Shown piece after piece: positions 28,158 to 38,055 of a stretch of 64,000 bases of DNA. Each line of letters starts with the position of its first letter. Within the stretch, counting starts at the first letter, position 1. Under the pieces are notes generated by a model, which worked only from the letters and a program-made list of their open reading frames with translations, was not told the DNA's origin and did not search any database. This DNA comes from Microvirga pudoricolor (GTDB lineage Bacteria > Pseudomonadota > Alphaproteobacteria > Rhizobiales > Beijerinckiaceae): contig NZ_JAFEMB010000008.1 of NCBI RefSeq assembly GCF_016892705.1, forward strand, positions 105,865 to 169,864, in the 5' to 3' direction. A program made the position numbers and the translations under genes.

Positions 28158-29891
28158 TCAGCGCAGCCAGTTGGTCTGCGCCAAATCGATCACCTGGTCG
28201 CCGCGCCCGTTCATGACCGCCTTCAACATGTAGAGACTGAAGCCCTTCATTTGCTCCAAGGTCACCTTCGGCGGCATCGACAGCTCCTGCCGGTTCACAA
28301 CCGCGTCCACCAGAGCTGGGCCCGGGTGGCTGAAGGCCTCCCGCAGGGCGCCCTCCAGCTTGCCTGGGTCTTCCACGCGGATGCCATGAATTCCCACGGC
28401 TTTCGCCATGGCGGCGAAATCCGGGTTGACGAGTTCGACACCCGTCTCGAGCAGTCCCGCCGCCTTCATCTCCATTTCCACGAAGCCCAGGGAGCCGTTG
28501 TTGAAGACGACGACCTTCACAGGCAGCCGGAGTTGCGCGAGGGTGAGGAAGTCTCCCATGAGCATGGCGAAGCCGCCATCGCCCGAGAGGGATACCACCT
28601 GCCGGCCGGGATACGCGGATTGCGCCCCTATGGCTTGCGTCATGGCGTTGGCCATCGACCCATGGACCCAGGAGCCGATAAGACGGCGTTTTCCGTTCAT
28701 GGCGAGGTAGCGCGCGGCCCATACCGTCGGCGTGCCGACATCCGCCGCGAAGATGGCGTCGTCGTCCGCGAGTTCGCTGATCAGCCGGGCTACCTGCTGC
28801 GGATGGATCGGTGGCTCTCCCGCCTTACCTTCGGCCTTCTCGTCCAGCCCCTCGCGGGCCTTTCGATAATGGGCAAGGCTTTCATCGAGATGTCCACGAT
28901 CCTCCTTGGCCTCGAGGCGCGGCAGAAGGGCCTCGATGGTGGGGCCCACGTCGCCGACGAGGCCCAGCTCGATCCTGGTCCGCTTGCCGAGGTTCTCGGG
29001 CCGGAGATCGATCTGGGCGATGCGGGCGTCCTCAGGATAGAACTGGCGATAGGGAAAATCCGTGCCCAGCATGAGAAGCATGTCGCAGGTCATGATCGCG
29101 CGGTACCCGGACGAGAACCCGATCAGGCCCGTCATGCCGACATCGTAGGGGTTATCGTACTCGACAAATTCCTTTCCGCCCAGCGCGTGCACGATCGGAG
29201 CCTTGAGCGTCTCGGCGAGGCGGAGAAGGGGGGCATGCGCCTCGCGGCAGCCACGGCCGCAGAGCAGGGTCACCTTCGCGCTGCCGTTGAGGAGGCTGGC
29301 GAGGGAATCGAGATCCGCATCGAGGGGCCGGACCAGGGGCCGGGGCGGGAGTAGGCTGGACGGAGATGCGACAGCCTTCGAGGCGGCGGGCTTCAACGCG
29401 ATGTCCCCCGGAATGACGATCACGGCGACGCCGCGTTGTCCTACCGCGGCCCGGATGGCGATCTCCAGGATGCGGGGCATCTGTTCCGGGTCGGAGACCA
29501 TTTCGCAATAGACGCTGCATTCGCGGAACAGCTCCTGCGGATGGGTCTCCTGAAAGTAGCCTGATCCGATCTCGGCGCTGGGGATGTGCGCCGCGATGGC
29601 TAGGACAGGCGTGCGGGTCCGGTTGCAGTCGTAGAGACCGTTGATGAGATGCAGGTTGCCGGGACCACAGGAGCCCGCACACACCGCCAGTTGTCCCGTG
29701 AGCTGGGACTCCGCGCCGGCCGCAAAGGCCGCAGCCTCTTCGTGGCGGACATGGATCCATTCGATGGAATTGCGTTTGCGGAGCGACTCGGTGATTCCGT
29801 TCAGGCTGTCGCCGACGACACCGTAGACACGCTTCACGCCCGCCGACGCCATCGTTTCCACGATCAGGTCCGCCACATTGTCGATTGCCAT
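28158..29891 (-). CDS. poxB: Thiamine-diphosphate-dependent pyruvate oxidase/dehydrogenase (PoxB type)
   Basis: 577 residues in the three-domain TPP enzyme layout: PYR domain ([12 protein letters not shown], the activating Glu in [14 protein letters not shown]), central FAD/Rossmann-like domain, and PP domain with the TPP motif opening [15 protein letters not shown] and closing [10 protein letters not shown]. Length and the [10 protein letters not shown] start match PoxB, the quinone-linked pyruvate dehydrogenase that makes acetate and CO2 at the inner membrane. Whether the C-terminal lipid-binding tail is functional cannot be judged. Monocistronic, about 60 bases from the DUF882 gene upstream of it. 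Confidence 0.88.
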   Translation of the reverse strand: MAIDNVADLIVETMASAGVKRVYGVVGDSLNGITESLRKRNSIEWIHVRHEEAAAFAAGAESQLTGQLAVCAGSCGPGNLHLINGLYDCNRTRTPVLAIAAHIPSAEIGSGYFQETHPQELFRECSVYCEMVSDPEQMPRILEIAIRAAVGQRGVAVIVIPGDIALKPAASKAVASPSSLLPPRPLVRPLDADLDSLASLLNGSAKVTLLCGRGCREAHAPLLRLAETLKAPIVHALGGKEFVEYDNPYDVGMTGLIGFSSGYRAIMTCDMLLMLGTDFPYRQFYPEDARIAQIDLRPENLGKRTRIELGLVGDVGPTIEALLPRLEAKEDRGHLDESLAHYRKAREGLDEKAEGKAGEPPIHPQQVARLISELADDDAIFAADVGTPTVWAARYLAMNGKRRLIGSWVHGSMANAMTQAIGAQSAYPGRQVVSLSGDGGFAMLMGDFLTLAQLRLPVKVVVFNNGSLGFVEMEMKAAGLLETGVELVNPDFAAMAKAVGIHGIRVEDPGKLEGALREAFSHPGPALVDAVVNRQELSMPPKVTLEQMKGFSLYMLKAVMNGRGDQVIDLAQTNWLR

Positions 29892-29954
29892 CCGAAATCT
29901 CCAGGGTCCGCTTGGGAAACCGCCACGGTACAGGATGGGTCGCTCGCGCGCTTT

Positions 29955-31139
29955 TTAAAGGTCGGCCTGCGCTTGGATCAAGGCTGAGACCGGCTTGACC
30001 GCCGGGCCGGAGAACCGGGTGCTGCTCAGATCGTCGCTCACCGCCGTCGAGAAGCTGCCGGTAAGGCTGACGCTGTAGGGTGCGAAAAGCGACTTCACCG
30101 GATCCTGCATCAGCCCCTCGGGCGGTTTGGGGGCGGGGAGGGCAGGTGCGAGGTTTGCGACTTGAATCCGGTCCGCAGGGGGCGCCGGAGGCGCGACGGC
30201 CGCCAGGACGACGGCGGCATCCTTGGGCCGACGCGGCGGGAGCGGCATGAGGGAGAGCGCGGCAGGAACAGCATCGGGCTCAGCAGAGGCCAACTGAACC
30301 GCCACTGTTTGGGTGGGAGCCGGTTCGGCCGGGCGCTGGGGTGCTGGCGCTGCGGGCTCCGCGTTCCGGCGCCCGAACAGAGCCGCCAGTGCACTGCCCA
30401 GCGACGGGCCTCCGCCGGCCGAGGCCTGGGTCGCCAGGGAGGCGTTGCGGGACAGGATCTCCGCCTTGGCCTCCTCATAGCCCTGGAGCGGTTTGCCGTT
30501 GCTGGGCAGGTGCAGGGTGCGACCGTCCGGGAAGAGGCGCGCGAGCTGGTCCTGCGTCATCCGGGGCCAGGCCCGGACGCTGCCCGTGTCCACATGAACG
30601 AATTGCGATGATGCGTAGTAGCCCACCCCGCCATACTGCATCTTCATGGCGATCCCTCTGAGGCGGGCTGTGTCCACGTCCGGGAAACGAACGTCCATCG
30701 CCTTGCCGAGCATGTGCTGACTGTGCTCGGAAACCCCCGAGGAACGCCGCCGCAAAGCCCCGTTGGTCTCCGGCGAGCGGTAGGCAGACACCACATGGAT
30801 CGGCTGAGAGGAGCCCGATTCCCGATAAGCCTCCCACAGGATGTCGAACAGGCGCGGATCCATCTTGGTCTGACGCTCCACGCGCCAGTCCCGCAGGAGC
30901 CAGTTCAGTTGCTCCAGCCCGCGCTCATCGTAGCTGCCATTGCGGCGGAAGGTGATGGTGGCGGTCTCGCGCGTGTGGGTGTGGAAGAAGGTAAGCGACC
31001 GAGTATCGCCGTCGGCTGCGGCCCCACCGGCTTGAAGCGCTCCGGCCAAGAGTCCCGTCGTGGCGGCAGCAAGGCAGAGCGTGACGCGCAGGCCCTGCAT
31101 CTTCGCATTGCGGCGAAGCTTCATCGACACCATTTTCAC
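29955..31139 (-). CDS. DUF882 (YcbK-like) exported protein with long C-terminal tail
   Basis: About 394 residues. An N-terminal export signal (hydrophobic stretch about 16-40) leads into the DUF882 domain, an M15-like zinc peptidase fold: HVVSAYRSPETN, SEHSQHMLGKAMDVRFPD and FVHVDTG carry the His/Asp ligands. The final 170 residues are a Pro/Ala-rich, probably disordered tail. Members act on or near peptidoglycan. The start is chosen at GTG 31139, six bases after AAGGGGGG; ATG 31133 is an alternative. Upstream 31140-31406 is intergenic with no obvious motif. Confidence 0.82.
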   Translation of the reverse strand: MKMVSMKLRRNAKMQGLRVTLCLAAATTGLLAGALQAGGAAADGDTRSLTFFHTHTRETATITFRRNGSYDERGLEQLNWLLRDWRVERQTKMDPRLFDILWEAYRESGSSQPIHVVSAYRSPETNGALRRRSSGVSEHSQHMLGKAMDVRFPDVDTARLRGIAMKMQYGGVGYYASSQFVHVDTGSVRAWPRMTQDQLARLFPDGRTLHLPSNGKPLQGYEEAKAEILSRNASLATQASAGGGPSLGSALAALFGRRNAEPAAPAPQRPAEPAPTQTVAVQLASAEPDAVPAALSLMPLPPRRPKDAAVVLAAVAPPAPPADRIQVANLAPALPAPKPPEGLMQDPVKSLFAPYSVSLTGSFSTAVSDDLSSTRFSGPAVKPVSALIQAQADL

Positions 31140-31406
31140 GGTGCGCCCCCCTTGCAACCGGCCAATTGGACGGAAAATCCCTGAGCCTTATGGGCTCTGC
31201 TGTTCGCACTGAGGGCGTTTCTGGGCGCAAACCGTGGCAAAATTGGAGCAGCTGAGCCGTAAGACAGCGGATGGAAAATCTTGGAGGGGCTGGCAGGTTC
31301 GGCGCACATGTCAGCATCATGACCAGCAAGGCTTTAACCAAGCGTTAGCGACGTTGGCAAATTCCTGGAATGGGTCGGCCCGAACGGCCCGAACCTTGCC
31401 GTCGCT

Positions 31407-32000
31407 TCAAGCTTGGCCGGGCAGGACAGGGACGCCGATCAGCAGCGGATGCAGCCAGACCACGAAGGCTGCGTAGGCTGCGGTGCCTATGCCGAGCGCG
31501 AGGAGGTCATTGCGGCGATCCCCTGAGCCTCCCGCCGGCGCTCCATGCTCCACCGCCTCGTCCCGTCTCTTGACGCTGATGCGGGCGAGAACCGCCCAGG
31601 CCAGGAACGACCCGAACAGAAGGATGGAGCCGAGATCACCATTCGCGAGAAGATGCGCGACGGCCCAGATCTTCACGGATGCCAGCATCGGATGCTTGAG
31701 ACGCCTCTTGATGCGCCCCGGCAGGTAAGCGGCCGCCATGCACACGAAGGCAACCCAGACGAGCAGCAAAGCGAGGTGCCGTGTCCAGACTGGCGGATCC
31801 CAGACAGGGATGTAGCCATCCGCGCGATAGCGGCTGTAGCCCATACAGACCAGCACTATCCCGATCAGCGAGACCAGAGAGTAGAGACCTTTGTAGGGTC
31901 CGGGTCCCAGGCGCCTCAGGAGCGTGGACCGCGCGCCGCGAAACATGGTGAAGGCGTGGGTGCCGAGAAAGACGATCAATCCGACGATGAGCAGGGTCAC
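31407..32000 (-). CDS. NnrU-family membrane protein
   Basis: 197 residues with about five membrane helices. TLLIVGLIVFLGTHAFTMF, LVSLIGIVLVCMGY, PPVWTRHLALLLVW and the KHPMLASVKIWAVAHLLANGD block are characteristic of NnrU, a protein linked to denitrification in some alphaproteobacteria and related to isoprenylcysteine methyltransferase-like membrane proteins. No nitrite or nitric-oxide reductase genes are nearby, so the link is not supported here. A GTG at 32000 behind GAGGAA is preferred to the open frame from 32069. Confidence 0.85.
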   Translation of the reverse strand: MTLLIVGLIVFLGTHAFTMFRGARSTLLRRLGPGPYKGLYSLVSLIGIVLVCMGYSRYRADGYIPVWDPPVWTRHLALLLVWVAFVCMAAAYLPGRIKRRLKHPMLASVKIWAVAHLLANGDLGSILLFGSFLAWAVLARISVKRRDEAVEHGAPAGGSGDRRNDLLALGIGTAAYAAFVVWLHPLLIGVPVLPGQA

Positions 32001-32078
32001 GGCGATTCCTCGAGGAGGTCCGAACCATAACGTGCCTGTCTGGAAGCGCCAGAACAAAGCCTTCCGCAAGCGCGGCGC

Positions 32079-32732
32079 TCAATCCCTGTCGGGCGCTCCA
32101 AGGGGAAAGAAGTGCCTGTAGGGCCTGGCTTCGTCGACCGCCCTGGCGAAGGACGGCCAGGCCAGAAGCTTTTGGCGGTACGCGCGAAGATGCCCATGTT
32201 CTTCTCCGATGGGGTGGGCCCAGTCGGCGTAAAACAGGGACGGGGCCGCAGCACAGTCCGCCATGGTAATGCCGTCGCCCACGGCCCATGTCCGACCGGC
32301 CATCCGGCTGTCCAGCCATCCATAGGACCTGTCCAGCATCGCCCGCGCCTCCAGGACCCCGAAGGGATCGCGGTTCTCCTCGGTCCGGATGCGGTCGGAT
32401 ACGATCTTCTGCATCGGGGTCATCACATAATTGTCGAAGAAACGGTCCATCAGCCTGACATCCAGGGCGACCGACGGATCCTTGGGGATCAGCGACAGCG
32501 GGCCGGGATGATGAGTGTCGATAAACTCGAGAATGATGCTGGCCTCGGCGATGATCCGGTCCCCGTGGACCAAGATGGGAAACCGCCGGATCGGCCAGAG
32601 CTCCTGCCATTCGGCCGTGGTCTGGTCGTTGTCGAGGGAGCGGTACTCGAACGGCGTCCCATTGGCGTAAAGCGCGGCCAGAACCTTCTGGCAATAGGAC
32701 GAGAAAGGATGTGCATAGAGGGCCAGTGTCAT
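32079..32732 (-). CDS. Glutathione S-transferase-like protein
   Basis: 217 residues. The N-terminal thioredoxin-fold domain has YAHPFSSYCQKVLAAL, with the Ser/Cys active-site region, RRFPILVHGD with the cis-Pro and EASIILEFID, which binds the glutathione gamma-glutamyl group. The C-terminal helical domain has WAVGDGITMADCAAAPSLF, the usual N-capping Asp motif. ATG 32732 matches the family N-terminus. It is divergent from the ABC-transporter operon across a region holding a strong palindrome, so both may share control. Confidence 0.85.
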   Translation of the reverse strand: MTLALYAHPFSSYCQKVLAALYANGTPFEYRSLDNDQTTAEWQELWPIRRFPILVHGDRIIAEASIILEFIDTHHPGPLSLIPKDPSVALDVRLMDRFFDNYVMTPMQKIVSDRIRTEENRDPFGVLEARAMLDRSYGWLDSRMAGRTWAVGDGITMADCAAAPSLFYADWAHPIGEEHGHLRAYRQKLLAWPSFARAVDEARPYRHFFPLGAPDRD

Positions 32733-32872
32733 GCTCGCTCGCGGGTGTGTGATCCGAGGTGGCAGTGTGACGTCAAACGGTTCGATATCAAGCGACCGTA
32801 AAGTGAGGGTCGGGATGCCGGGGAGCCGCAATTCCCCTCAGGCCTCGCCCCACATGATATTTAGCACGATAA

Positions 32873-32897
32873 AATGTGAATTATCATAATTCACATT
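32873..32897. promoter_or_regulatory. Palindromic operator between the GST gene and the ABC operon
   Basis: TGTGAATTA-TCA-TAATTCACA (32875-32895) has perfect 9-bp arms; the symmetry extends two more bases on each side. It sits in a markedly AT-rich island about 60 bases before the binding-protein gene, with TATCAT or CATAAT inside it as a possible -10. The TGTGA/TCACA spacing is 11, not the 6 of CRP sites. The cognate regulator is not visible in the window. Confidence 0.65.
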
Positions 32898-32957
32898 GAC
32901 GTTGAGATAAAAAAGGGTAAGCTCGACTGCCTGAACGTTATTGAAAGTTTTCCCGCC

Positions 32958-34559
32958 ATGCGCCTCACCCGCCGCGCCGCCCTCCTGTCCGCGTCTGCTT
33001 TCGCAGCGGCGGGCTTTCTCCCGCGCTCCGCATTCTCTCAGGAGACGCCGAGGCGGGGAGGCGTCCTGACGGCGCATCTCGGGTCCGAGCAGCGGATCCT
33101 GAACCCCTCGCTTCGCGCCTCCACGGGCGTCTATCTCATCACCAGCAAGATCATCGAGGCGCTGGTGGACCTTGACGGAAAAGGTAACCCGGTTCCCGTG
33201 CTCGCGACGAGCTGGGAGGCTTCGCCCGACGGCAAGACGATCACGTTCAAGCTTCGAGAGGGTGTGACCTGGCATGACGGCAAGCCATTCACCTCGGCGG
33301 ATGTCCAGTACAACGCCATGGAACTCTGGAAGAAGCATCTCAATTACGGCACGCAGCTCCAGCAGTATCTGGACGCAGTCGATACGCCGGACGCGAACAC
33401 CGCGATCTTCCGGTATTCCCGCCCGATGCCGCTGAACCTGCTGCTGCGCGCCCTGTGCGATCTCGGCTATATCGTGCCAAGGCATGTCTTCGAGGGGACG
33501 AACGTGCTGGAAAACCCGGCCAATACGGCCCCCATCGGCACAGGACCGTTCAAATTCGTCCAGTACGAGCGCGGCCAATTCATCGTGGCGGAGCGCAACC
33601 CGAACTACTGGCGCAAGGACCTGCCCTATCTCGACCGGATCGTCTGGCGCGTCATCACGGACAAGTCGGCCGTTGCGGCCGCTTTGGAGACCGGACAGCT
33701 CCAGCTCAGTTCCTATAACGGCCTGTCGCTGGCGGACCTGGACCGCTTGAAGGACGACCCGCGCTTCGAGGTCTCGACCCGGGGCATCGAAGCCAATGCC
33801 TTCAACAACACCCTCGAGTTCAACACCCGCCGCAAGGAACTCTCGGACGTCCGGGTGCGGCGCGCCATCGCTCATGCCATCGATGCGGAGTTCTTCATCG
33901 AGAATTTCCTGTACGGGCAGGGCAAGCCCGCCACGGGACCGATCCCGTCCTCGTCGCCTGCTTTCTTTCCGGGCAACACCCCTCCTTACCCGTTCGACAA
34001 GAAGAAGGCGGCCGCCCTCCTGGACGAGGCCGGCTACAAGGCCGGCTCCGACGGCACGCGCTTCAGCCTGAAGCTGGTTCCCATCAACAACGGCGAGGAC
34101 GTGCCGCTGCTGGCGACCTACATCCAGCAATCCCTGGCCGAGATCGGCATCAAGGTGGAGATCGTGCAGCTCGATGTCGCGGGCGCCCTGACCACCGTCT
34201 ATCGCGACTGGAATTTCGATATTGCCACCGGTTGGCACCAGTATCGCGGCGATCCGGCGGTCTCGACAACCGTCTGGTACCGCTCCGGCTCGCCCCGCGG
34301 CGCCCCGTGGACGAACCAATGGGGTTGGCAGTCCGAAAAGGTCGATCAGCTGATCGATCAGGCCGCGAGCGAGATCGATCCGGCCAAGCGCAAGGCGCTG
34401 TACGCCGATTGGGTGAAGGCCGTGAACGAGGAAATTCCCGTGTGGATGATCACGGAGCGCCAGTTCTTCGCGGCCACCAACAAGCAGGTGAAGAACCACC
34501 ACAACACCACCCGTTGGGATTCCAGCGATTGGCACGATACCTGGATTGCTGCATCCTAA
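32958..34559 (+). CDS. Dipeptide/oligopeptide-type ABC transporter substrate-binding protein
   Basis: 533 residues with a twin-arginine-like export signal (TRRAALLSASAFAAAG). The SBP family 5 fold shows LATSWEASPDGKTITFKLREGVTWHDGKPF (given by its ends), GTGPFKFVQYERGQ, NPNYWRKDLPYLDRI and RRAIAHAID. Family members carry peptides, nickel, opines, glutathione and other amides. With an ATC-hydrolase-family gene behind the transporter, a sulfur- or nitrogen-rich small compound is a fair guess. Only three bases separate it from the first permease gene. Confidence 0.92.
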   Translation: MRLTRRAALLSASAFAAAGFLPRSAFSQETPRRGGVLTAHLGSEQRILNPSLRASTGVYLITSKIIEALVDLDGKGNPVPVLATSWEASPDGKTITFKLREGVTWHDGKPFTSADVQYNAMELWKKHLNYGTQLQQYLDAVDTPDANTAIFRYSRPMPLNLLLRALCDLGYIVPRHVFEGTNVLENPANTAPIGTGPFKFVQYERGQFIVAERNPNYWRKDLPYLDRIVWRVITDKSAVAAALETGQLQLSSYNGLSLADLDRLKDDPRFEVSTRGIEANAFNNTLEFNTRRKELSDVRVRRAIAHAIDAEFFIENFLYGQGKPATGPIPSSSPAFFPGNTPPYPFDKKKAAALLDEAGYKAGSDGTRFSLKLVPINNGEDVPLLATYIQQSLAEIGIKVEIVQLDVAGALTTVYRDWNFDIATGWHQYRGDPAVSTTVWYRSGSPRGAPWTNQWGWQSEKVDQLIDQAASEIDPAKRKALYADWVKAVNEEIPVWMITERQFFAATNKQVKNHHNTTRWDSSDWHDTWIAAS

Positions 34560-34562
34560 GCC

Positions 34563-35534
34563 ATGCGCATTCTCCTGTTGGCCTTGCGTCGGGCGGCCTC
34601 CAGCCTCCCGACGCTTCTCATTCTCCTGATCGGCCTGTTCCTGCTGCTGCAACTGGCGCCCGGCGATACGGTGGACGCCCTGGTGGCCCAGATCGGTGGC
34701 GGCGATCCCAAGATGATCGAGGAGCTTCGCCGCTTCTACGGCCTTGACGTCTCCGTTGCCGTGCAGCTCGGACGGTATGTCTGGCGTCTCCTGCAGCTCG
34801 ACCTCGGTTTCTCGGCGATCTACGGCAAGCCCGTCTCGGCGGTCATTCTGGAGCGGCTTCCGGCGACCCTGCTCCTCATGGGGTCTTCCTTGAGCTTCGC
34901 CTTCGCGGCCGGCATGGCCCTGGGCGTCTTCTCCGCCCGGCGGGTCAACAAATGGCCCGACACCATCATCTCGACCCTGGGGCTCGTTTTCTACGCAACG
35001 CCGTCCTTCTGGTTCGGACTTATGGGGATCGTGATCTTCGCGGTCCATCTCGGCTGGCTGCCGGCGGGCGGCCTCGAAGAGATCGGGGCCGGATACACGG
35101 GCCTTCGCCGCATCCTCGACATCGCGTGGCATCTCGTGCTGCCGACCCTGACCCTCGCGCTGATCTTCCTGGCGACGTATCTTCGCATCATGCGGGCCTC
35201 CATGCTGGAGGTCCTGACCCTCGACTTCGTGCGGACCGCCCGCGCCAAGGGGCTCAGCCCCGGACGCGTCGTCAGTCGCCACGTGCTGCGCAATGCCCTC
35301 CTGCCCATGGTGACCCTGATCGGCCTGCAGGCCGGCACGATGCTGGGCGGCTCGGTCGTGGTGGAGAGCGTCTTCGCCCTGCCGGGGCTGGGACGACTGG
35401 CCTATGAGGCCGTGGTGCAGCGGGATCTCAACACGCTGCTCGGCATCGTCTTCGTTTCAGCTTTGCTCGTGATCGCCGTCAATTTCATCGTCGACATCCT
35501 CTACGCGCGCCTCGATCCGCGCATCGTGACCTGA
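34563..35534 (+). CDS. ABC transporter permease, DppB type
   Basis: 323 residues, six membrane helices. The DppB/OppB features are clear: a long periplasmic loop after the first helix (LQLAPGDTVDALVAQIGGGD), GLVFYATPSFWFGLMGI, the EAA loop VRTARAKGLSPGRVVSRHVLRNALLP (given by its ends) and the closing LPGLGRLAYEAVVQRDL. It pairs with the next permease. Second gene of the operon. Confidence 0.92.
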   Translation: MRILLLALRRAASSLPTLLILLIGLFLLLQLAPGDTVDALVAQIGGGDPKMIEELRRFYGLDVSVAVQLGRYVWRLLQLDLGFSAIYGKPVSAVILERLPATLLLMGSSLSFAFAAGMALGVFSARRVNKWPDTIISTLGLVFYATPSFWFGLMGIVIFAVHLGWLPAGGLEEIGAGYTGLRRILDIAWHLVLPTLTLALIFLATYLRIMRASMLEVLTLDFVRTARAKGLSPGRVVSRHVLRNALLPMVTLIGLQAGTMLGGSVVVESVFALPGLGRLAYEAVVQRDLNTLLGIVFVSALLVIAVNFIVDILYARLDPRIVT

Positions 35535-35542
35535 GGCCCGCC

Positions 35543-36373
35543 ATGGAATCCCTCAAGCGCATCGGCAAGAGCCCCACGGCAGTCATCGGCCTCATCCTGC
35601 TCATTCTGGTGATCGGCATGGCGCTCAGCGCGCCCTACCTCTTCCCGCGCGACCCTTTGAGCCTTGCCGGACGCCCCTTGCAATGGCCATTCGCCAATTC
35701 CCGCTTCTGGCTGGGCACGGACACGACTGGCCGGGACATCGCCGCCCAGATCTTCCACGGCGCCCGCGTGTCGCTCCTCATCGGTCTCGTGGCGACGGCG
35801 CTCGCCATCACCATCGGCATCGTCGTGGGAGCTGTGGCGGGCTATTATGGGGGCGTGGTGGACGATGTCCTCATGCGTGTGACGGAAGCCTTCCAGACCC
35901 TGCCGAACTTCCTGCTGCTCCTCGTCCTGGTGGCGGTGTTCGGCACCGACATCAAGACCGTGACGATCGCCATCGGCCTCGTCTCCTGGCCCGCCTCGGC
36001 GCGCTTGACCCGTGCCGAATTCCTATCGCTTCGCAGCCGCGAGTTCGTTCAGGCCTGCCGAACCCTCGGAATGCGGGACATCCAGATCATCTTTCGAGAG
36101 ATCCTACCCAACGCCCTGCCGCCGGTCATCGTCTATGCCAGCGTCATCATGGCAGTGGCGATCCTGCTGGAAAGTTCGCTGGCCTTCCTGAGCCTGTCCG
36201 ACCCCAATGTGCCGTCCTGGGGCAACCTGATCGGCACGGGGCGCAGCGTGCTCCGGACGCAATGGTACGTTTCCGCCATTCCCGGCGGTGCGATCCTGCT
36301 CACCGTCCTGGCTGTTTCCCTGGTGGGCCAAGGCCTCAATGACGCCCTGAATCCAAGGTTGAAGAGCCGATGA
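35543..36373 (+). CDS. ABC transporter permease, DppC type
   Basis: 276 residues with six helices. FWLGTDTTGRDIAAQIFHGARVSL at 55-78 region is the DppC hallmark (quoted to its start), followed by the EAA loop FVQACRTLGMRDIQIIFREILPN and a C-terminal VLAVSLVGQGLNDALNPRL. It completes the membrane channel with the DppB-type protein. Its stop overlaps the ATPase start by four bases (ATGA). Confidence 0.92.
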   Translation: MESLKRIGKSPTAVIGLILLILVIGMALSAPYLFPRDPLSLAGRPLQWPFANSRFWLGTDTTGRDIAAQIFHGARVSLLIGLVATALAITIGIVVGAVAGYYGGVVDDVLMRVTEAFQTLPNFLLLLVLVAVFGTDIKTVTIAIGLVSWPASARLTRAEFLSLRSREFVQACRTLGMRDIQIIFREILPNALPPVIVYASVIMAVAILLESSLAFLSLSDPNVPSWGNLIGTGRSVLRTQWYVSAIPGGAILLTVLAVSLVGQGLNDALNPRLKSR

Positions 36374-38034
36374 GCGCCGTTCTGTCCATCGAAGCTCTCA
36401 CCGTCGCGTTGCCCCCTGGCGCCGACCGTCCCCATGCCCTGGAGGACGTCACCCTGGGGCTGAATGCTAACGAGATCCTGTGCGTCGTCGGCGAGAGCGG
36501 ATCCGGCAAGTCGATGACCGCAGGCGCGATCCTGGGGCTACTGCCGGAGGGCGTGCACGCCACGGCCGGTAGGGTGATCCTCGATGGCCGGGACCTCCTC
36601 ACGATGACCGAGGAGCAATTGCAAAAGATCCGTGGCGCCCGCATCGGTATGATTTTCCAGGAGCCGATGACGGCTCTCAATCCGCTGCGCACCATCGGCG
36701 ACCAGATCGGCGAGATGTTTCGCATCCACACTCCACTGGGCAAGGCCGAAATCGAGAACCAGGTGCTCGGCTTGCTGCGCGACGTCCATATTCCCGATCC
36801 CGAAGCGGCGCGGCGAGCCTATCCCCATGAACTCTCGGGCGGCCAGCGCCAGCGCGCCATGATCGCCATGGCGCTCGCCCTCGAGCCGCGCGTTCTCATC
36901 GCCGACGAGCCGACGACCGCTCTCGATGTGACCACCCAGGCCCAGATCCTAAAGCTGATCCGCGAGCTTCAGCAGCGCAAGGGGACGGCGGTGCTCTTCA
37001 TCACCCACGATTTCGGCGTGGTGGCCGAGATCGCCGACCGGGTGGCCGTGATGCAGCGCGGCAAGGTGGTGGAGGAGGGCAGGGCCGACGAGGTCCTGAA
37101 TCGCCCGCGCCATCCCTATACCAGGGCTCTCATCGCGGCGGTGCCGCCCCTCGCGCCTCCGCCGCCCAAGGTGGTGACGGGTGAACCGGTGCTGCGCATC
37201 GAGCACGTGTCGAAGACCTACCGGAAGGGCGGGCTTCTCTCCCGGAACAAACGGGTCACCCATGCGGTGAAGGACGCGACCCTGTCGCTCCCCCACGGCG
37301 GGACCCTTGGCATCGTGGGTGAGAGCGGATCCGGCAAGTCGACGCTGGCGCGCTGCATCGTCCGCCTGCTCGACCCGGATTCCGGTTCGATCCTCCTCGG
37401 CGGCAAGGACCTCGCACGGTTGTCCCGTGCCGAGATGCGGGCGGAGACGCGAAACATTCAGATGGTTTTTCAAGACCCCTTCGCGTCGCTCAACCCACGC
37501 CGCAAGGCGGGCGAACTCGTAGCGCAAGGTCCGATGGTCCATGGCGAGGGCAGGGCGAAGGCACTGGCGCGCGCCAAGGAGTTGTTCGCCCTCGTGGGGC
37601 TCGACCCCAATGCCACCGAACGTTATCCGCACGAGTTTTCGGGCGGTCAGCGTCAGCGGATCGGGCTGGCCCGCGCGCTCGCCCTCGAGCCGAAAGTGCT
37701 GGTGGCCGATGAGCCGGTTTCGGCTTTGGATGTGTCCGTCCAGGCCCAAGTGCTGCGGCTCCTGGCGGATCTGCGGGAACGTCTGGGGCTGTCGATGGTG
37801 TTCATCACCCATGACCTGCGCGTAGCCGCCCAGATCTGCGACCGCATCGCCGTCATGAAGGAGGGCGTTGTCGTGGAGGAGGGCCCGACCGCCGAGGTCT
37901 TTACCGCGCCAAGGCATCCCTACACGCAGGCCTTGCTCGCATCCGTACCCGGCCGAACCTGGACACCACCGGTTTCGCCCGACGCCGCAGCTGAGCCGAG
38001 CCGGCCCTCCGCCGAGCCTGCTCTGGCTCCCTGA
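36370..38034 (+). CDS. Fused DppD-DppF-type ABC transporter ATP-binding protein
   Basis: 554 residues holding two complete ATPase domains in one chain, where the classical Dpp system has two proteins. Domain 1: GESGSGKSM (Walker A), [27 protein letters not shown]. Domain 2, starting about residue 280: [36 protein letters not shown]. The end of each domain has the [17 protein letters not shown] motif of oligopeptide ATPases. The Pro/Ala-rich tail is likely disordered. Fusions of this kind (YejF, GsiA) are common in alphaproteobacteria. Confidence 0.93.
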   Translation: MSAVLSIEALTVALPPGADRPHALEDVTLGLNANEILCVVGESGSGKSMTAGAILGLLPEGVHATAGRVILDGRDLLTMTEEQLQKIRGARIGMIFQEPMTALNPLRTIGDQIGEMFRIHTPLGKAEIENQVLGLLRDVHIPDPEAARRAYPHELSGGQRQRAMIAMALALEPRVLIADEPTTALDVTTQAQILKLIRELQQRKGTAVLFITHDFGVVAEIADRVAVMQRGKVVEEGRADEVLNRPRHPYTRALIAAVPPLAPPPPKVVTGEPVLRIEHVSKTYRKGGLLSRNKRVTHAVKDATLSLPHGGTLGIVGESGSGKSTLARCIVRLLDPDSGSILLGGKDLARLSRAEMRAETRNIQMVFQDPFASLNPRRKAGELVAQGPMVHGEGRAKALARAKELFALVGLDPNATERYPHEFSGGQRQRIGLARALALEPKVLVADEPVSALDVSVQAQVLRLLADLRERLGLSMVFITHDLRVAAQICDRIAVMKEGVVVEEGPTAEVFTAPRHPYTQALLASVPGRTWTPPVSPDAAAEPSRPSAEPALAP

Positions 38035-38055
38035 ACCATTTTCCAGGAGGTTCTC

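Noticed and set aside
31407..32000. Denitrification locus suggested by nnrU
   Set aside because: No nirK, nor or nnrS/nnrR-like gene is nearby; NnrU-family proteins are widespread outside denitrifiers.
32875..32895. TGTGA/TCACA palindrome as a CRP/FNR site
   Set aside because: The half-sites are separated by 11 bases instead of 6, so it does not fit the CRP/FNR spacing; kept as an operator for an unknown regulator.
32838..35282. 814-residue minus-strand open frame opposite the ABC binding-protein and permease genes
   Set aside because: Composition is that of a reverse-complement shadow, and it would read across the operator palindrome.
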